Assembly (NCBI GenBank): GCA_900317795.1
Contig: ONIF01000137.1
Location: 1 to 9,354 of the forward strand
Length of the DNA stretch: 9,354 nucleotides
From: an uncultured Eubacteriales bacterium
GTDB lineage: Bacteria > Bacillota > Clostridia > Oscillospirales > Acutalibacteraceae
Direction of reading: 5' to 3'
Shown one piece after another: positions 1 to 6,692 of this stretch. Each line of letters begins with the position of its first letter. Within the stretch, counting starts at the first letter, position 1. Under the pieces are notes generated by a model. It saw nothing but the letters and a program-made list of their open reading frames with translations. It had not been told where the DNA came from and did not search any database. Position numbers and translations under genes: made by a program.

Positions 1-11
1 TGCTTTCAACA

Positions 12-20
12 CTCCTTTTT
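12..20 (-). promoter_or_regulatory. Ribosome binding site of the divergent gene starting outside the window
   Basis: The minus strand reads AAAAAGGAG here, just downstream of the divergent promoter. The start codon must lie at or beyond base 1: the only start-like triplet inside, a TTG at plus 7-9, is just 2 nt from the GGAG. The 5' leader would be very short, almost leaderless up to the Shine-Dalgarno. Confidence 0.5.
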
Positions 21-25
21 ATATA

Positions 26-55
26 ATTATATTACATAAAGCAATTGATTGTCAA
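26..55 (-). promoter_or_regulatory. Near-consensus sigma-A promoter for a divergent gene off the left edge
   Basis: Read on the minus strand, a perfect TTGACA -35 box (plus positions 50-55) is followed after 18 bases by a perfect TATAAT -10 box (plus 26-31). Transcription would run leftward out of the window, starting near base 19-20. A purine-rich ribosome binding site follows at once. Both hexamers match consensus exactly, although the spacer is one base longer than ideal. The gene it drives is not in the window, so its function is unknown. Confidence 0.65.
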
Positions 56-266
56 TTATATATTGTCCTCTTGCAAACTGATTTATCAATCAAAAAATTT
101 AAAAAACGTATAAATAAGCGTTTTGAAATTTTGTGGAATTTTTATATAAATAACTCACTTTTTTGTTTGAACGGGATTGGCAGGCAAATGTATAAATTTG
201 TATTATGTGCAATATGTATAAAGGGAATAGGGGGTTTTTGTCGCAGATTTATTGTTTTTGAGATAA

Positions 267-294
267 TTGACGAAATCATGGTATCTGTTTTAAT
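267..294 (+). promoter_or_regulatory. Candidate promoter for the pilMN-O-D-B-T-C operon
   Basis: TTGACG (267-272) and TTTAAT (289-294) are separated by 16 bases, each matching the sigma-A consensus at 5 of 6 positions. It would give a leader of roughly 130 nt before the first gene. Competing candidates nearby are TTGAAC (167-172) with TATAAA (191-196), spacer 18, and the TATAAT at 375-380. In AT-rich DNA such matches arise by chance, so this is only the best-looking of several. Confidence 0.3.
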
Positions 295-349
295 GCTATA
301 TGCACAAATTATAGCTTTTTATAAAATAAACATTGAAGTCTGAATATTT

Positions 350-380
350 TTGTGATAAGATAATAAAGAGAAATTATAAT
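350..380 (+). promoter_or_regulatory. Alternative promoter candidate closer to the first pil gene
   Basis: A perfect TATAAT -10 box at 375-380 is preceded by a weak TTGTGA (350-355) at a long 19-base spacing. If used, the leader would be about 48 nt. The -35 element and spacing are poor, so confidence is low. Confidence 0.25.
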
Positions 381-434
381 TGTCAGTAAAGCTGATGATT
401 TGGTGTTATTAAAAAAATTTTTTAAGAGTGTGGT

Positions 435-2246
435 GTGTTTATGAAATCAGTAGCTACTGTTCTGCAAATTACTCGTGGTCTTCTCATACTCACCCCGTCC
501 GAGTATGAAAAATCCGACGGCGGTTTGCAGATTAAATCCAGAAAGGGAAGTTCCGGTTCTGCAACTGTATTCAATGTTCCGCAGGTGTTTGAACTGAATG
601 ATTCACTCAAAGAACGCCCCTATGAAAAGTCGGAGGAACTTGCGGCTTTTGTGAAAAGCTGTGCGGCAAGCGTAAAAATGGAGCTTGGTGACATATTTAT
701 GTGTATTGAGGACGAAGATATCCTCATTACAAAGGAATATAAGCACCCTGTTGCAAAAGATAAGCTTCTTCCGACATTCGCCCGCGTGGAAGCCGAAAAC
801 GTACTTCATGCAGATGTTGCCAAATATACCGTACTGAACTTTGAGTACGGTCAGCAGTACGGCAAGGCAAGCAAGGCAGAAGATGTTTCAGCGTCACTTT
901 TTGCAATGAATACCGCCTTGCTGACGGATATACGTGCTAATTTTGAGGCGGCAGGACTTCATATTGCAAAAATTTCACCTCCTATTGCAGGTATGCTCTA
1001 TACGGCAAAAATGGATATTAACTCCTCTACAAGAAGTATTGCCCTGCTCAGCGTTGACTATGCGGCAATAAGACTTGTTATCCTCAGAAACGGTGCACCT
1101 GTTTTCCAGCAGTCATATTCAAGTGTCCTTGAAGATATAGTTGAATTGCTCATGCTTGAATTCGGTATGAGTAAGCTCGGTGTGCTTGAATTGATAAGAG
1201 ATGAAGGTCTTGGTGTCTGCAATAAGTGCCATTCCGCACAGACAAGAAAGCAGACGATGACTATGCTTTCCAATGCGGTCAGTGAGGTTGTCCGCAGTCT
1301 GAGAATGGTAATGTCAACCATGCGTATCGACATAGACCTTATTGTGTATTGCGATACTCTTGCCAAACTCCCCAATCTTGCCAACTACTGCCGTCAGGAA
1401 GGTCTGAGTGCTCCGAATGAGAGCGTAATAAGCCTTTTCTCGGGCGGAAAAGTTCCTCCCACAGCAAGCCAGGCTGCCGTACAGAGCGGATATGATGCAA
1501 CATCATTTATTACATTCAACGGCTTGCTCAATATGCCTATCGGTGAGGCTAACCTCCTCAGAGGCAGCATTCTTTCCGATGTTGTAAAAGAGAATAAGTC
1601 AAAGATAGGAAATTTTGTTGCAGGAGGTGTAGGTGTTGTTGCATTCGCCTGGATGGCAATCGTAGGCGGCTGGTGGGCAGCACTTCAAATCAGAGAAAAT
1701 AATGATATTGCAACCCTTGCAGAACCTAAATATAAGAGAGCCGAACAGCTTGTTAATGATGAAAGAAATTATACAGAGAAGCTTGAAAATCTCCGTATAG
1801 ATATTGCAACTCTTCCGAGAACCGTCATGAAAACTTCGGGAATTGTTACACACTTCTTTACGGATATAGAAGAACAGCTTGAAAGTACTTCGGGAATCAG
1901 TTTCACACATTCGACAAATACCATTTCTACTTCAATGCTTGCAAAAGACTTCGACGCATTTGTTGATTTCAGATATAAGACAAATGATGACGGATATTTC
2001 TACATAGACGATTTCTTTAATGCAGGTCGTCAAAAACTTTCGGGAAGCAATACGACTACGGAAGCGTATGGATATTCGGGTTCGCTTGTCCTGACAATCA
2101 CCGAAAAGGCAATGACCGAGGGTGCGGAAGAATTTGAAAAAGAACTTGCCGAAAAAGAAGCTGAAAATGAAAAGAAAGAAGAAGAGGAAAAGAAAAAAGA
2201 ATCTTCTTCAAGTGAAAGCAGCCAGTCTTCAAAGTCAGCGGTATGA
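435..2246 (+). CDS. pilM: PilM-PilN fusion protein of the type IV pilus alignment complex
   Basis: This 603-residue protein joins two normally separate T4P proteins. Residues 1 to about 365 have the layout of PilM, the cytoplasmic actin-like protein. This includes a strand region at 203-220 ending in the PilM-like LVILRNG, and a late segment near 303-316. A short junction leads to NLL (373-375), resembling the conserved INLL motif at the PilN N-terminus that docks into PilM. One membrane helix follows (about 394-417), then a probable coiled coil (about 419-460) and a PilN-like domain on the outer face. The last 40 residues are Glu/Lys-rich, then Ser-rich. The usual glycine-rich nucleotide-binding motifs of PilM are degenerate. 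The GTG at 435 is chosen because AAGAG (424-428) sits 6 nt upstream; the ATG at 441 is a plausible alternative. It is the first gene of the operon, 22 nt before pilO. Family assignment is by motif and order; the fusion is read directly. Confidence 0.82.
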   Translation: MFMKSVATVLQITRGLLILTPSEYEKSDGGLQIKSRKGSSGSATVFNVPQVFELNDSLKERPYEKSEELAAFVKSCAASVKMELGDIFMCIEDEDILITKEYKHPVAKDKLLPTFARVEAENVLHADVAKYTVLNFEYGQQYGKASKAEDVSASLFAMNTALLTDIRANFEAAGLHIAKISPPIAGMLYTAKMDINSSTRSIALLSVDYAAIRLVILRNGAPVFQQSYSSVLEDIVELLMLEFGMSKLGVLELIRDEGLGVCNKCHSAQTRKQTMTMLSNAVSEVVRSLRMVMSTMRIDIDLIVYCDTLAKLPNLANYCRQEGLSAPNESVISLFSGGKVPPTASQAAVQSGYDATSFITFNGLLNMPIGEANLLRGSILSDVVKENKSKIGNFVAGGVGVVAFAWMAIVGGWWAALQIRENNDIATLAEPKYKRAEQLVNDERNYTEKLENLRIDIATLPRTVMKTSGIVTHFFTDIEEQLESTSGISFTHSTNTISTSMLAKDFDAFVDFRYKTNDDGYFYIDDFFNAGRQKLSGSNTTTEAYGYSGSLVLTITEKAMTEGAEEFEKELAEKEAENEKKEEEEKKKESSSSESSQSSKSAV

Positions 2247-2268
2247 TCAGATACGGAGGTAAAAATTT

Positions 2269-2964
2269 ATGAACAAAAAACAATCAAAACAACAGCTTGT
2301 AATTCCCGGATTTGTCTGGGCGATAGCTGTTATCATTATCTTATGCATAGTATTCATGTTCCTCGTACAGGCACCGTTTTCGGAAAAGATAGGCAAGTAT
2401 AATGCAGACCATGAGTCCGCACAATCACAGATAGCACTCTTTGAAGACTATCTTGCACGTGCCGACCAGGTTGAAGCGAATATTGCAAAAATGAAAGAAG
2501 AATACAACGAAGAAAGCAAAAAACTCCATGTCAATGCAACGGAATTTCCGAATGACGTAAGAAACATGGTAAATCAGCTTAATATACAGCTTGACTCGGT
2601 AAGTTCGTCGGAAGGTTCTACCGACGGTGAGGGCAGAGTTTCATCAACAGGCGATCCCCTCTATGTTTCAAGCATATCTCTTTCATTCTCGGGTACAGAG
2701 GCAGACCTCCTCTCAACTCTTGATTACTTTGAGCTTGAGTCAGACGGTTCTTACTATGTAGAAAGCCTTACCGTTACGGAAGCTAACAGCAGTTCGGCAG
2801 TTAAAACGACAGAAAAAAGATATAATATATCTCTCACTCTCAGCCTCTACTTCTTCCCGCAGAAAGTTGATGAAGTAGAAAATATGACACCGATCGTTTC
2901 GGGAAGTGACGCTGCAGTAAGTCCTGCAACATCTTCGGCATCTTCAGCATCATCTGCTGCATAA
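2269..2964 (+). CDS. pilO: PilO-like type IV pilus inner-membrane alignment protein
   Basis: A 231-residue bitopic membrane protein with a short basic cytoplasmic start (KKQSKQQ), one membrane helix at about 14-34, a heptad-like charged region at about 40-85, and a compact alpha/beta domain. This is the PilO architecture. In known systems PilO pairs with PilN through the coiled coil and linked ferredoxin-like domains to align the motor with the pilus. Sequence conservation in this family is low, so the call leans on topology, size and position right after the PilM-PilN gene. The ATG has a GGAGGT ribosome binding site 8 nt upstream (2255-2260). A Ser/Gly-rich loop sits near residues 112-128. 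The C-terminus (211-231) is an unusual Ser/Ala-rich low-complexity tail. The next gene follows after one base, suggesting translational coupling. Confidence 0.78.
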   Translation: MNKKQSKQQLVIPGFVWAIAVIIILCIVFMFLVQAPFSEKIGKYNADHESAQSQIALFEDYLARADQVEANIAKMKEEYNEESKKLHVNATEFPNDVRNMVNQLNIQLDSVSSSEGSTDGEGRVSSTGDPLYVSSISLSFSGTEADLLSTLDYFELESDGSYYVESLTVTEANSSSAVKTTEKRYNISLTLSLYFFPQKVDEVENMTPIVSGSDAAVSPATSSASSASSAA

Positions 2965-2965
2965 T

Positions 2966-3811
2966 ATGAATATATGGGATTATCTTAATACCGTAGGCGG
3001 CATGATATGGACAGCAGCTTGTATTCCTCTGGGAATATTCCTTTCATGGCTTTTAGTATGGGTAATAAACCGTATCCCTGCAAAGTGGCTGTGTGACTAT
3101 GGCGAAGAACCGTCTGAGGAACTTCTCTCGGGAAAAAGAGTCTGCTTTAAAAAAGAGGGCATTATAACGGCAGTTATCTTTTGTATCAGTCTTGTTATGT
3201 GCCGCCTGCAGTTTAACAAGGGGTTTGATATATATTTTATCGTGTTGTCACTGATTGTCTTTTTTGCAGTGATGACGGCAGTGTGCGATATTAAATATAT
3301 GATAATACCCGACCAGTTTACGATAGCTATCGGAATACTTTCGGCGGCTGTCAGCGTGTATGATATAATAAGAGGTTTTAAGATACTTCATTCCGAATGG
3401 TGGGCAGTGCTTGTCGGAATTGCAATAGGCGGCGGTGCCATGATGATAATAGACCTTATCGGAATGCTTGTGTATAAAAAAGACGGCATGGGTTTCGGTG
3501 ATGTGAAACTTTTTGCGGCTGTGGGAATACTTACGGGATTTCCCGGAACGATATATGCATTTATCCTGTCTTTGATAACTGCAACCGTCTGCTTTTTATT
3601 CATCATGCTGTTTTCAAAAATAAGGAAAAATGAAACAAAAGATGAAAGTGCGACTGAAAACGAAACAGAAGAGGAAAGTAAAACGGAAGATACTGTTTCG
3701 GCAAGTTCCTATCTTGCATTCGGTCCGTATATTTCGGCAGCCCTAATAGGCTACATAGTCTTTTTTGACACGATTTATTATCTCGCAAATCTTTATCTTG
3801 AACTTTTCTAA
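2966..3811 (+). CDS. pilD: Prepilin peptidase, A24 aspartic family (PilD/ComC type)
   Basis: A polytopic membrane protease that cuts the leader from prepilins at the cytoplasmic side of the membrane. Both catalytic aspartate motifs are visible: D108 in the CDIKYMIIPD stretch (108-116) and D179 in GMGFGD (174-179, followed by VK). The protein has 281 residues and several hydrophobic helices. In bifunctional PilD, the loop after the first helix carries two cysteine pairs that bind zinc and support N-methylation. Here that loop is short and has only two isolated cysteines, C43 and C60, so methylation by this enzyme is uncertain. A hydrophilic acidic insert (222-242) precedes the conserved FGPY motif (252-255) before the last helix. 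The start is one base after the pilO stop, with no strong ribosome binding site of its own, so coupled translation is likely. Its expected substrates are the two prepilins downstream. Confidence 0.9.
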   Translation: MNIWDYLNTVGGMIWTAACIPLGIFLSWLLVWVINRIPAKWLCDYGEEPSEELLSGKRVCFKKEGIITAVIFCISLVMCRLQFNKGFDIYFIVLSLIVFFAVMTAVCDIKYMIIPDQFTIAIGILSAAVSVYDIIRGFKILHSEWWAVLVGIAIGGGAMMIIDLIGMLVYKKDGMGFGDVKLFAAVGILTGFPGTIYAFILSLITATVCFLFIMLFSKIRKNETKDESATENETEEESKTEDTVSASSYLAFGPYISAALIGYIVFFDTIYYLANLYLELF

Positions 3812-3830
3812 ATCTTAACGGGAGGATACC

Positions 3831-5537
3831 ATGAGAGTAAGCAATTTGAAAATCGGACAGATTCTTATCAATGAGGGCGACATAACGGAAGAACAGCTTC
3901 AAAGTGTGCTTGCGAAACAAAAGGAAGAAGCTAACAAAGGCAAAAGAATTGCAGACCTTCTGATTGAAGAAAAATATGTTACTGAACAACAAGTCTGCAA
4001 GGCTCTTGAAAAACAGTTGTTGATACCTTATGTTGACCTTGACGAACTTAAACTTCCTGATGATGTCGGCAGTCTGATACCCGAAGAAATGGCTACAAGT
4101 AATCAGGTAGTGCCTATCGAAAAGGAAGGTCGTTTTCTTACGGTTGCAATAGCCGATCCCCTTAACTATCAGGGACTGAAAGATATATCTATTGCAACAA
4201 AAATGAAAGTTAAGGCGGTTATAGCCGAAAAATCGAAGATAGATGCAAAACTCCGTGAACTCTATGCGGCTCAGAAGGCTCTCGACGATGCAAAGGAATT
4301 TCTTGAATCAAAGGGCAGTACCAAAACACAGGCTCAAATCGAGGCTGAGGAAGCAGCAAAAAGTGCCAACGGTGATGACCAGCCTATCATTCGTTTCGTT
4401 AATAACATGATAGAAGAGGCTATCCGTACAAAAACCTCCGATATTCATATAGAGCCTATGGAAAAATGCCTCAGAATCCGTTTCCGTATAGACGGTCATT
4501 TACAGATATATATGGAAACTGCCGCTGAACTTATCCCTTCGGTAACTTCCCGTATCAAATTTATCGGCAACATGAACATTGCCGAAAAACGTATCCCGCA
4601 GGACGGTCGTATCAACTACCGTGTAGGCGGAAAGGAAATTGACTTCCGTATATCCGTTCTCCCGAGCCTTTTCGGTGAGAAGATAGTTATGCGTATTACG
4701 ACTTCTCTGGGAATGGAACTGAAAAAAGAAAATATCGGCTTCCTCCCCGAGAATTTGAAAAAATTTGACCATCTCGTAAAAAGTAACCGTGGTATCATTC
4801 TTGTTACGGGTGCTACCGGTTCCGGTAAATCAACCACTCTTTATACGGCTCTGCATGAGGTAATGTCGGAGGATATCAATATCATCACCGTTGAGGACCC
4901 TGTCGAAATGATTTGTCCCGGCATAACTCAGGTTCAGACCAATGAAAAAGCAGGTCTTACCTTTGCGGCAGCCCTCCGAAGCATTCTTCGTCAGGACCCG
5001 GACATTATCATGCTCGGTGAGATTCGTGACGGTGAAACAGCAGGTATCGCTGTTCAGGCGGCTATCACAGGTCACTTGGTTCTCTCTACACTCCATACCT
5101 ATGATGCTCCCAGCTCCGTTGCACGTCTTGTCGATATGGGTATTGAGCCTTACATGGTATCTTCTGCTTTGCTCGGTATCATCGCACAGAAGCTCGCCCG
5201 TCGTCTTTGTACGGAATGTAAGGAGGCTTATGAACCCGACCAAAATGAGCGTATTTCTCTGAATATACCCGAAACCGAAAAGATAACCCTTTACAGAAAA
5301 TGCGGCTGCGACCGCTGCAACAGAAAAGGTTACAGAGGACGTATCGCTGTGCATGAAGTAATGATGCTTACTACTACCCTCAAAAGAGCCATCACGGAAA
5401 ATAAGAGTACAGATGAACTCCGTGACCTTGCCATTGCAGAGGGTATGATACCTATGAAAGAAAATGTAAGGCGTGACGTTCTGGCAGGTCTTACTTCTTA
5501 CGAGGAATTTATCGATATGACGATTTCAAACGACTAA
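3831..5537 (+). CDS. pilB: PilB/GspE-family pilus extension ATPase
   Basis: A hexameric cytoplasmic ATPase that drives pilus polymerisation through PilC. From the N-terminus it has a GspE N-terminal region with two tandem 24-residue motifs (about 7-30 and 39-62) like those of c-di-GMP-binding MshEN domains, then the N2 domain. The catalytic core has Walker A GATGSGKS (327-334, K333), an Asp box (TVEDPVE), Walker B DPDIIMLGE (389-397, E397) and a His box from GHLVLSTLH (H415, H422). The zinc-binding tetracysteine typical of PilB rather than PilT is present: C460/C463 and C493/C496, with an extra C491. Length (568) is normal for the family. GGGAGG (3820-3825) lies 5 nt before the ATG. All core catalytic residues are intact, so it should be active. 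It follows pilD by 19 nt. GspE of a type II secretion system is similar, but pilT and pilM/N/O nearby argue for pili. Confidence 0.95.
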   Translation: MRVSNLKIGQILINEGDITEEQLQSVLAKQKEEANKGKRIADLLIEEKYVTEQQVCKALEKQLLIPYVDLDELKLPDDVGSLIPEEMATSNQVVPIEKEGRFLTVAIADPLNYQGLKDISIATKMKVKAVIAEKSKIDAKLRELYAAQKALDDAKEFLESKGSTKTQAQIEAEEAAKSANGDDQPIIRFVNNMIEEAIRTKTSDIHIEPMEKCLRIRFRIDGHLQIYMETAAELIPSVTSRIKFIGNMNIAEKRIPQDGRINYRVGGKEIDFRISVLPSLFGEKIVMRITTSLGMELKKENIGFLPENLKKFDHLVKSNRGIILVTGATGSGKSTTLYTALHEVMSEDINIITVEDPVEMICPGITQVQTNEKAGLTFAAALRSILRQDPDIIMLGEIRDGETAGIAVQAAITGHLVLSTLHTYDAPSSVARLVDMGIEPYMVSSALLGIIAQKLARRLCTECKEAYEPDQNERISLNIPETEKITLYRKCGCDRCNRKGYRGRIAVHEVMMLTTTLKRAITENKSTDELRDLAIAEGMIPMKENVRRDVLAGLTSYEEFIDMTISND

Positions 5538-5544
5538 TGAATTT

Positions 5545-5573
5545 ATAATTCATAATTCATAATTCATAATTTC
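5545..5573 (+). repeat. Left array of 7-bp tandem repeats in the pilB-pilT gap
   Basis: Three exact copies of ATAATTC (5545-5551, 5552-5558, 5559-5565) are followed by one copy with an extra T (5566-5573), starting 8 nt after the pilB stop. The array faces the right array (5634-5668), whose reverse complement is built of ATAATGC units, so the two can pair with one mismatch per seven bases. The roughly 60-base middle has no gene. The arrangement resembles a small non-autonomous element or a hairpin-forming intergenic repeat. Confidence 0.85.
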
Positions 5574-5633
5574 ATGGTTAGTTTTTGGCTGAATATTTTT
5601 ATTCTCTGAATCAAATTTTGAATATTATAAAAA

Positions 5634-5668
5634 TCATTATGCATTATGCATTATGCATTATGCATTAT
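5634..5668 (+). repeat. Right array of 7-bp tandem repeats overlapping the pilT start codon
   Basis: One degenerate copy (TCATTAT, 5634-5640) is followed by four exact copies of GCATTAT (5641-5668). Each junction makes an ATG, at 5639, 5646, 5653 and 5660. These fall in all three frames because the unit length is not a multiple of three. Only the ATG at 5646 is in frame with pilT. The array therefore encodes the first seven or so residues of PilT and is near-complementary to the left array. Confidence 0.9.
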
Positions 5669-6674
5669 TGCTTCCGATATTCATATCGCATCGGGCAACC
5701 ACCCTGCATATCGTCTTCACGGCAATGTTATATTTACAAATGACCCGGCTTTGAATGAAGCCGAAGTTACTGCTATTATCAAGGCAGTCCTCAACCAGTC
5801 ACGTTTTGAAACTTTCTTACAGACAGGTGAAGCCGATGCCGCTGTTGAAATAGGTGAGTGCGGACGTTTCAGAGCGAATGCGTTCAGACAGCGTAACGGT
5901 ACGGCTCTTGTACTTCGTATTATTAACAGTGTTGTTCCAGAGCTTTCCACCCTCAGCCTTCCTGCATCAATTAAGAAAACGCTTGACCTTAATTCAGGTC
6001 TTGTGCTTGTATGCGGTCCTACCGGTTCGGGTAAATCAACAACCCTTGCGGCTCTTATCAATGAATTGAATAAGTATAAGCAGAAGCATATCGTAACTAT
6101 CGAGGACCCTGTTGAATTCTTGCATACTCCCAAACGCTGCATTATCAATCAAAGAGAAATCGGTCTTGACAGCCGTTCCTATCCTATGGCACTTCGTGCT
6201 GCCATGCGTGAGGATCCCGATATTATACTTGTCGGAGAAATGCGTGACCGTGAATCTATTCAGATAGCCCTTACCGCTACCGAAACAGGTCACTTGGTTT
6301 TCTCTACCGTACATACAGAGGGTGCCGCAAAAACGATCGACCGTCTTGTTGATATATTCCCGCCCGACCAGCAGCAGCAAATCAGAGTTCAGCTTTCCAC
6401 TTCTCTTAAAGCTGTTATCTCGCAAAGACTTCTTCCCCGTGCAGGCGGCGGACGTATTGCAGCCTTTGAAATCATGTTCTGTACGACCGCTATCAGCAAC
6501 CTGATACGTGAAAATAAAGTTGCCAATATCCAGCAGTCTATTCAGCTCGGTCAGCAGTACGGCATGATTACCATGAGCAAGAGTATAGATAACCTCCTTG
6601 CACAAGGTCTTATCACGGAGCAGATCGCAAGAGCTTGGAACTTCGATATAGGCGATACCGATGCAAGAAGATAA
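5646..6674 (+). CDS. pilT: PilT-family pilus retraction ATPase with a repeat-derived N-terminus
   Basis: A hexameric cytoplasmic ATPase that depolymerises pili, giving twitching motility or DNA uptake. It has Walker A GPTGSGKS (124-131, K130), the Asp box TIEDPVE, Walker B DPDIILVGE (190-198, E198), a His box from GHLVFSTVH (H216, H223), and the PilT hallmark AISNLIRE (282-289; AIRNLIRE in most). There is no tetracysteine, as expected for PilT. The conserved SDIH segment begins only about 10 residues from the start. Typical PilT has an extra N-terminal helix before it, so that helix is missing or replaced by residues encoded by the 7-bp repeats. ATG 5646 is the only standard in-frame start after the stop at 5628-5630, and no Shine-Dalgarno is visible. 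Translation may be weak or coupled to pilB. The catalytic core looks intact at 342 residues. pilC follows 18 nt later. Confidence 0.9.
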   Translation: MHYALCIIASDIHIASGNHPAYRLHGNVIFTNDPALNEAEVTAIIKAVLNQSRFETFLQTGEADAAVEIGECGRFRANAFRQRNGTALVLRIINSVVPELSTLSLPASIKKTLDLNSGLVLVCGPTGSGKSTTLAALINELNKYKQKHIVTIEDPVEFLHTPKRCIINQREIGLDSRSYPMALRAAMREDPDIILVGEMRDRESIQIALTATETGHLVFSTVHTEGAAKTIDRLVDIFPPDQQQQIRVQLSTSLKAVISQRLLPRAGGGRIAAFEIMFCTTAISNLIRENKVANIQQSIQLGQQYGMITMSKSIDNLLAQGLITEQIARAWNFDIGDTDARR

Positions 6675-6678
6675 AAAA

Positions 6679-6685
6679 GGGAGGG
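6679..6685 (+). promoter_or_regulatory. Strong ribosome binding site that fixes the TTG start of pilC
   Basis: GGGAGGG lies 7 nt before the TTG at 6693. The next ATG in the frame (6714) is well past ideal spacing. The family's usual N-terminal YKYTAM-like segment begins immediately after the TTG, supporting this rare start codon. Confidence 0.75.
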
Positions 6686-6692
6686 AACGTAA

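Larger units (their letters stand above)
63..434. other. AT-rich intergenic region upstream of the pilus operon
   Basis: No convincing gene is seen here. The one open frame (71-343, TTG start, 90 codons) has no ribosome binding site and a composition typical of translated AT-rich noncoding DNA. The stretch probably holds the promoter and leader of the pilus operon. Near its end, 409-425 is an A-run followed by a T-run flanked by TT and AA, an AT palindrome with no real loop. A short TCAG/CTGA inverted repeat lies near 382-394. No riboswitch fold was recognised. Confidence 0.5.

Noticed and set aside
71..343. A 90-codon open frame starting with TTG upstream of the pil operon
   Set aside because: No ribosome binding site, a rare start, and an Ile/Phe/Lys-rich composition typical of translated AT-rich noncoding DNA; it also overlaps likely promoter sequence.
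409..425. A/T palindrome before the first gene as a terminator
   Set aside because: The A-run meets the T-run with no loop and no GC stem, so it cannot form a stable intrinsic terminator; more likely leader composition.
4830..5354. Long minus-strand open frames opposite pilB and pilT (also 6036-6605)
   Set aside because: They are shadows of well-conserved ATPase genes on the other strand and have no recognisable motifs.
5545..5668. Repeats in the pilB-pilT gap as a CRISPR array
   Set aside because: Units are only 7 bp, directly adjacent, with no spacers, and the two arrays face each other. They are tandem or inverted repeats, not CRISPR.
5646..6674. pilT as a pseudogene
   Set aside because: Although the start is abnormal, the frame is intact and all catalytic motifs and the C-terminal AISNLIRE motif are present, so a functional protein remains likely.
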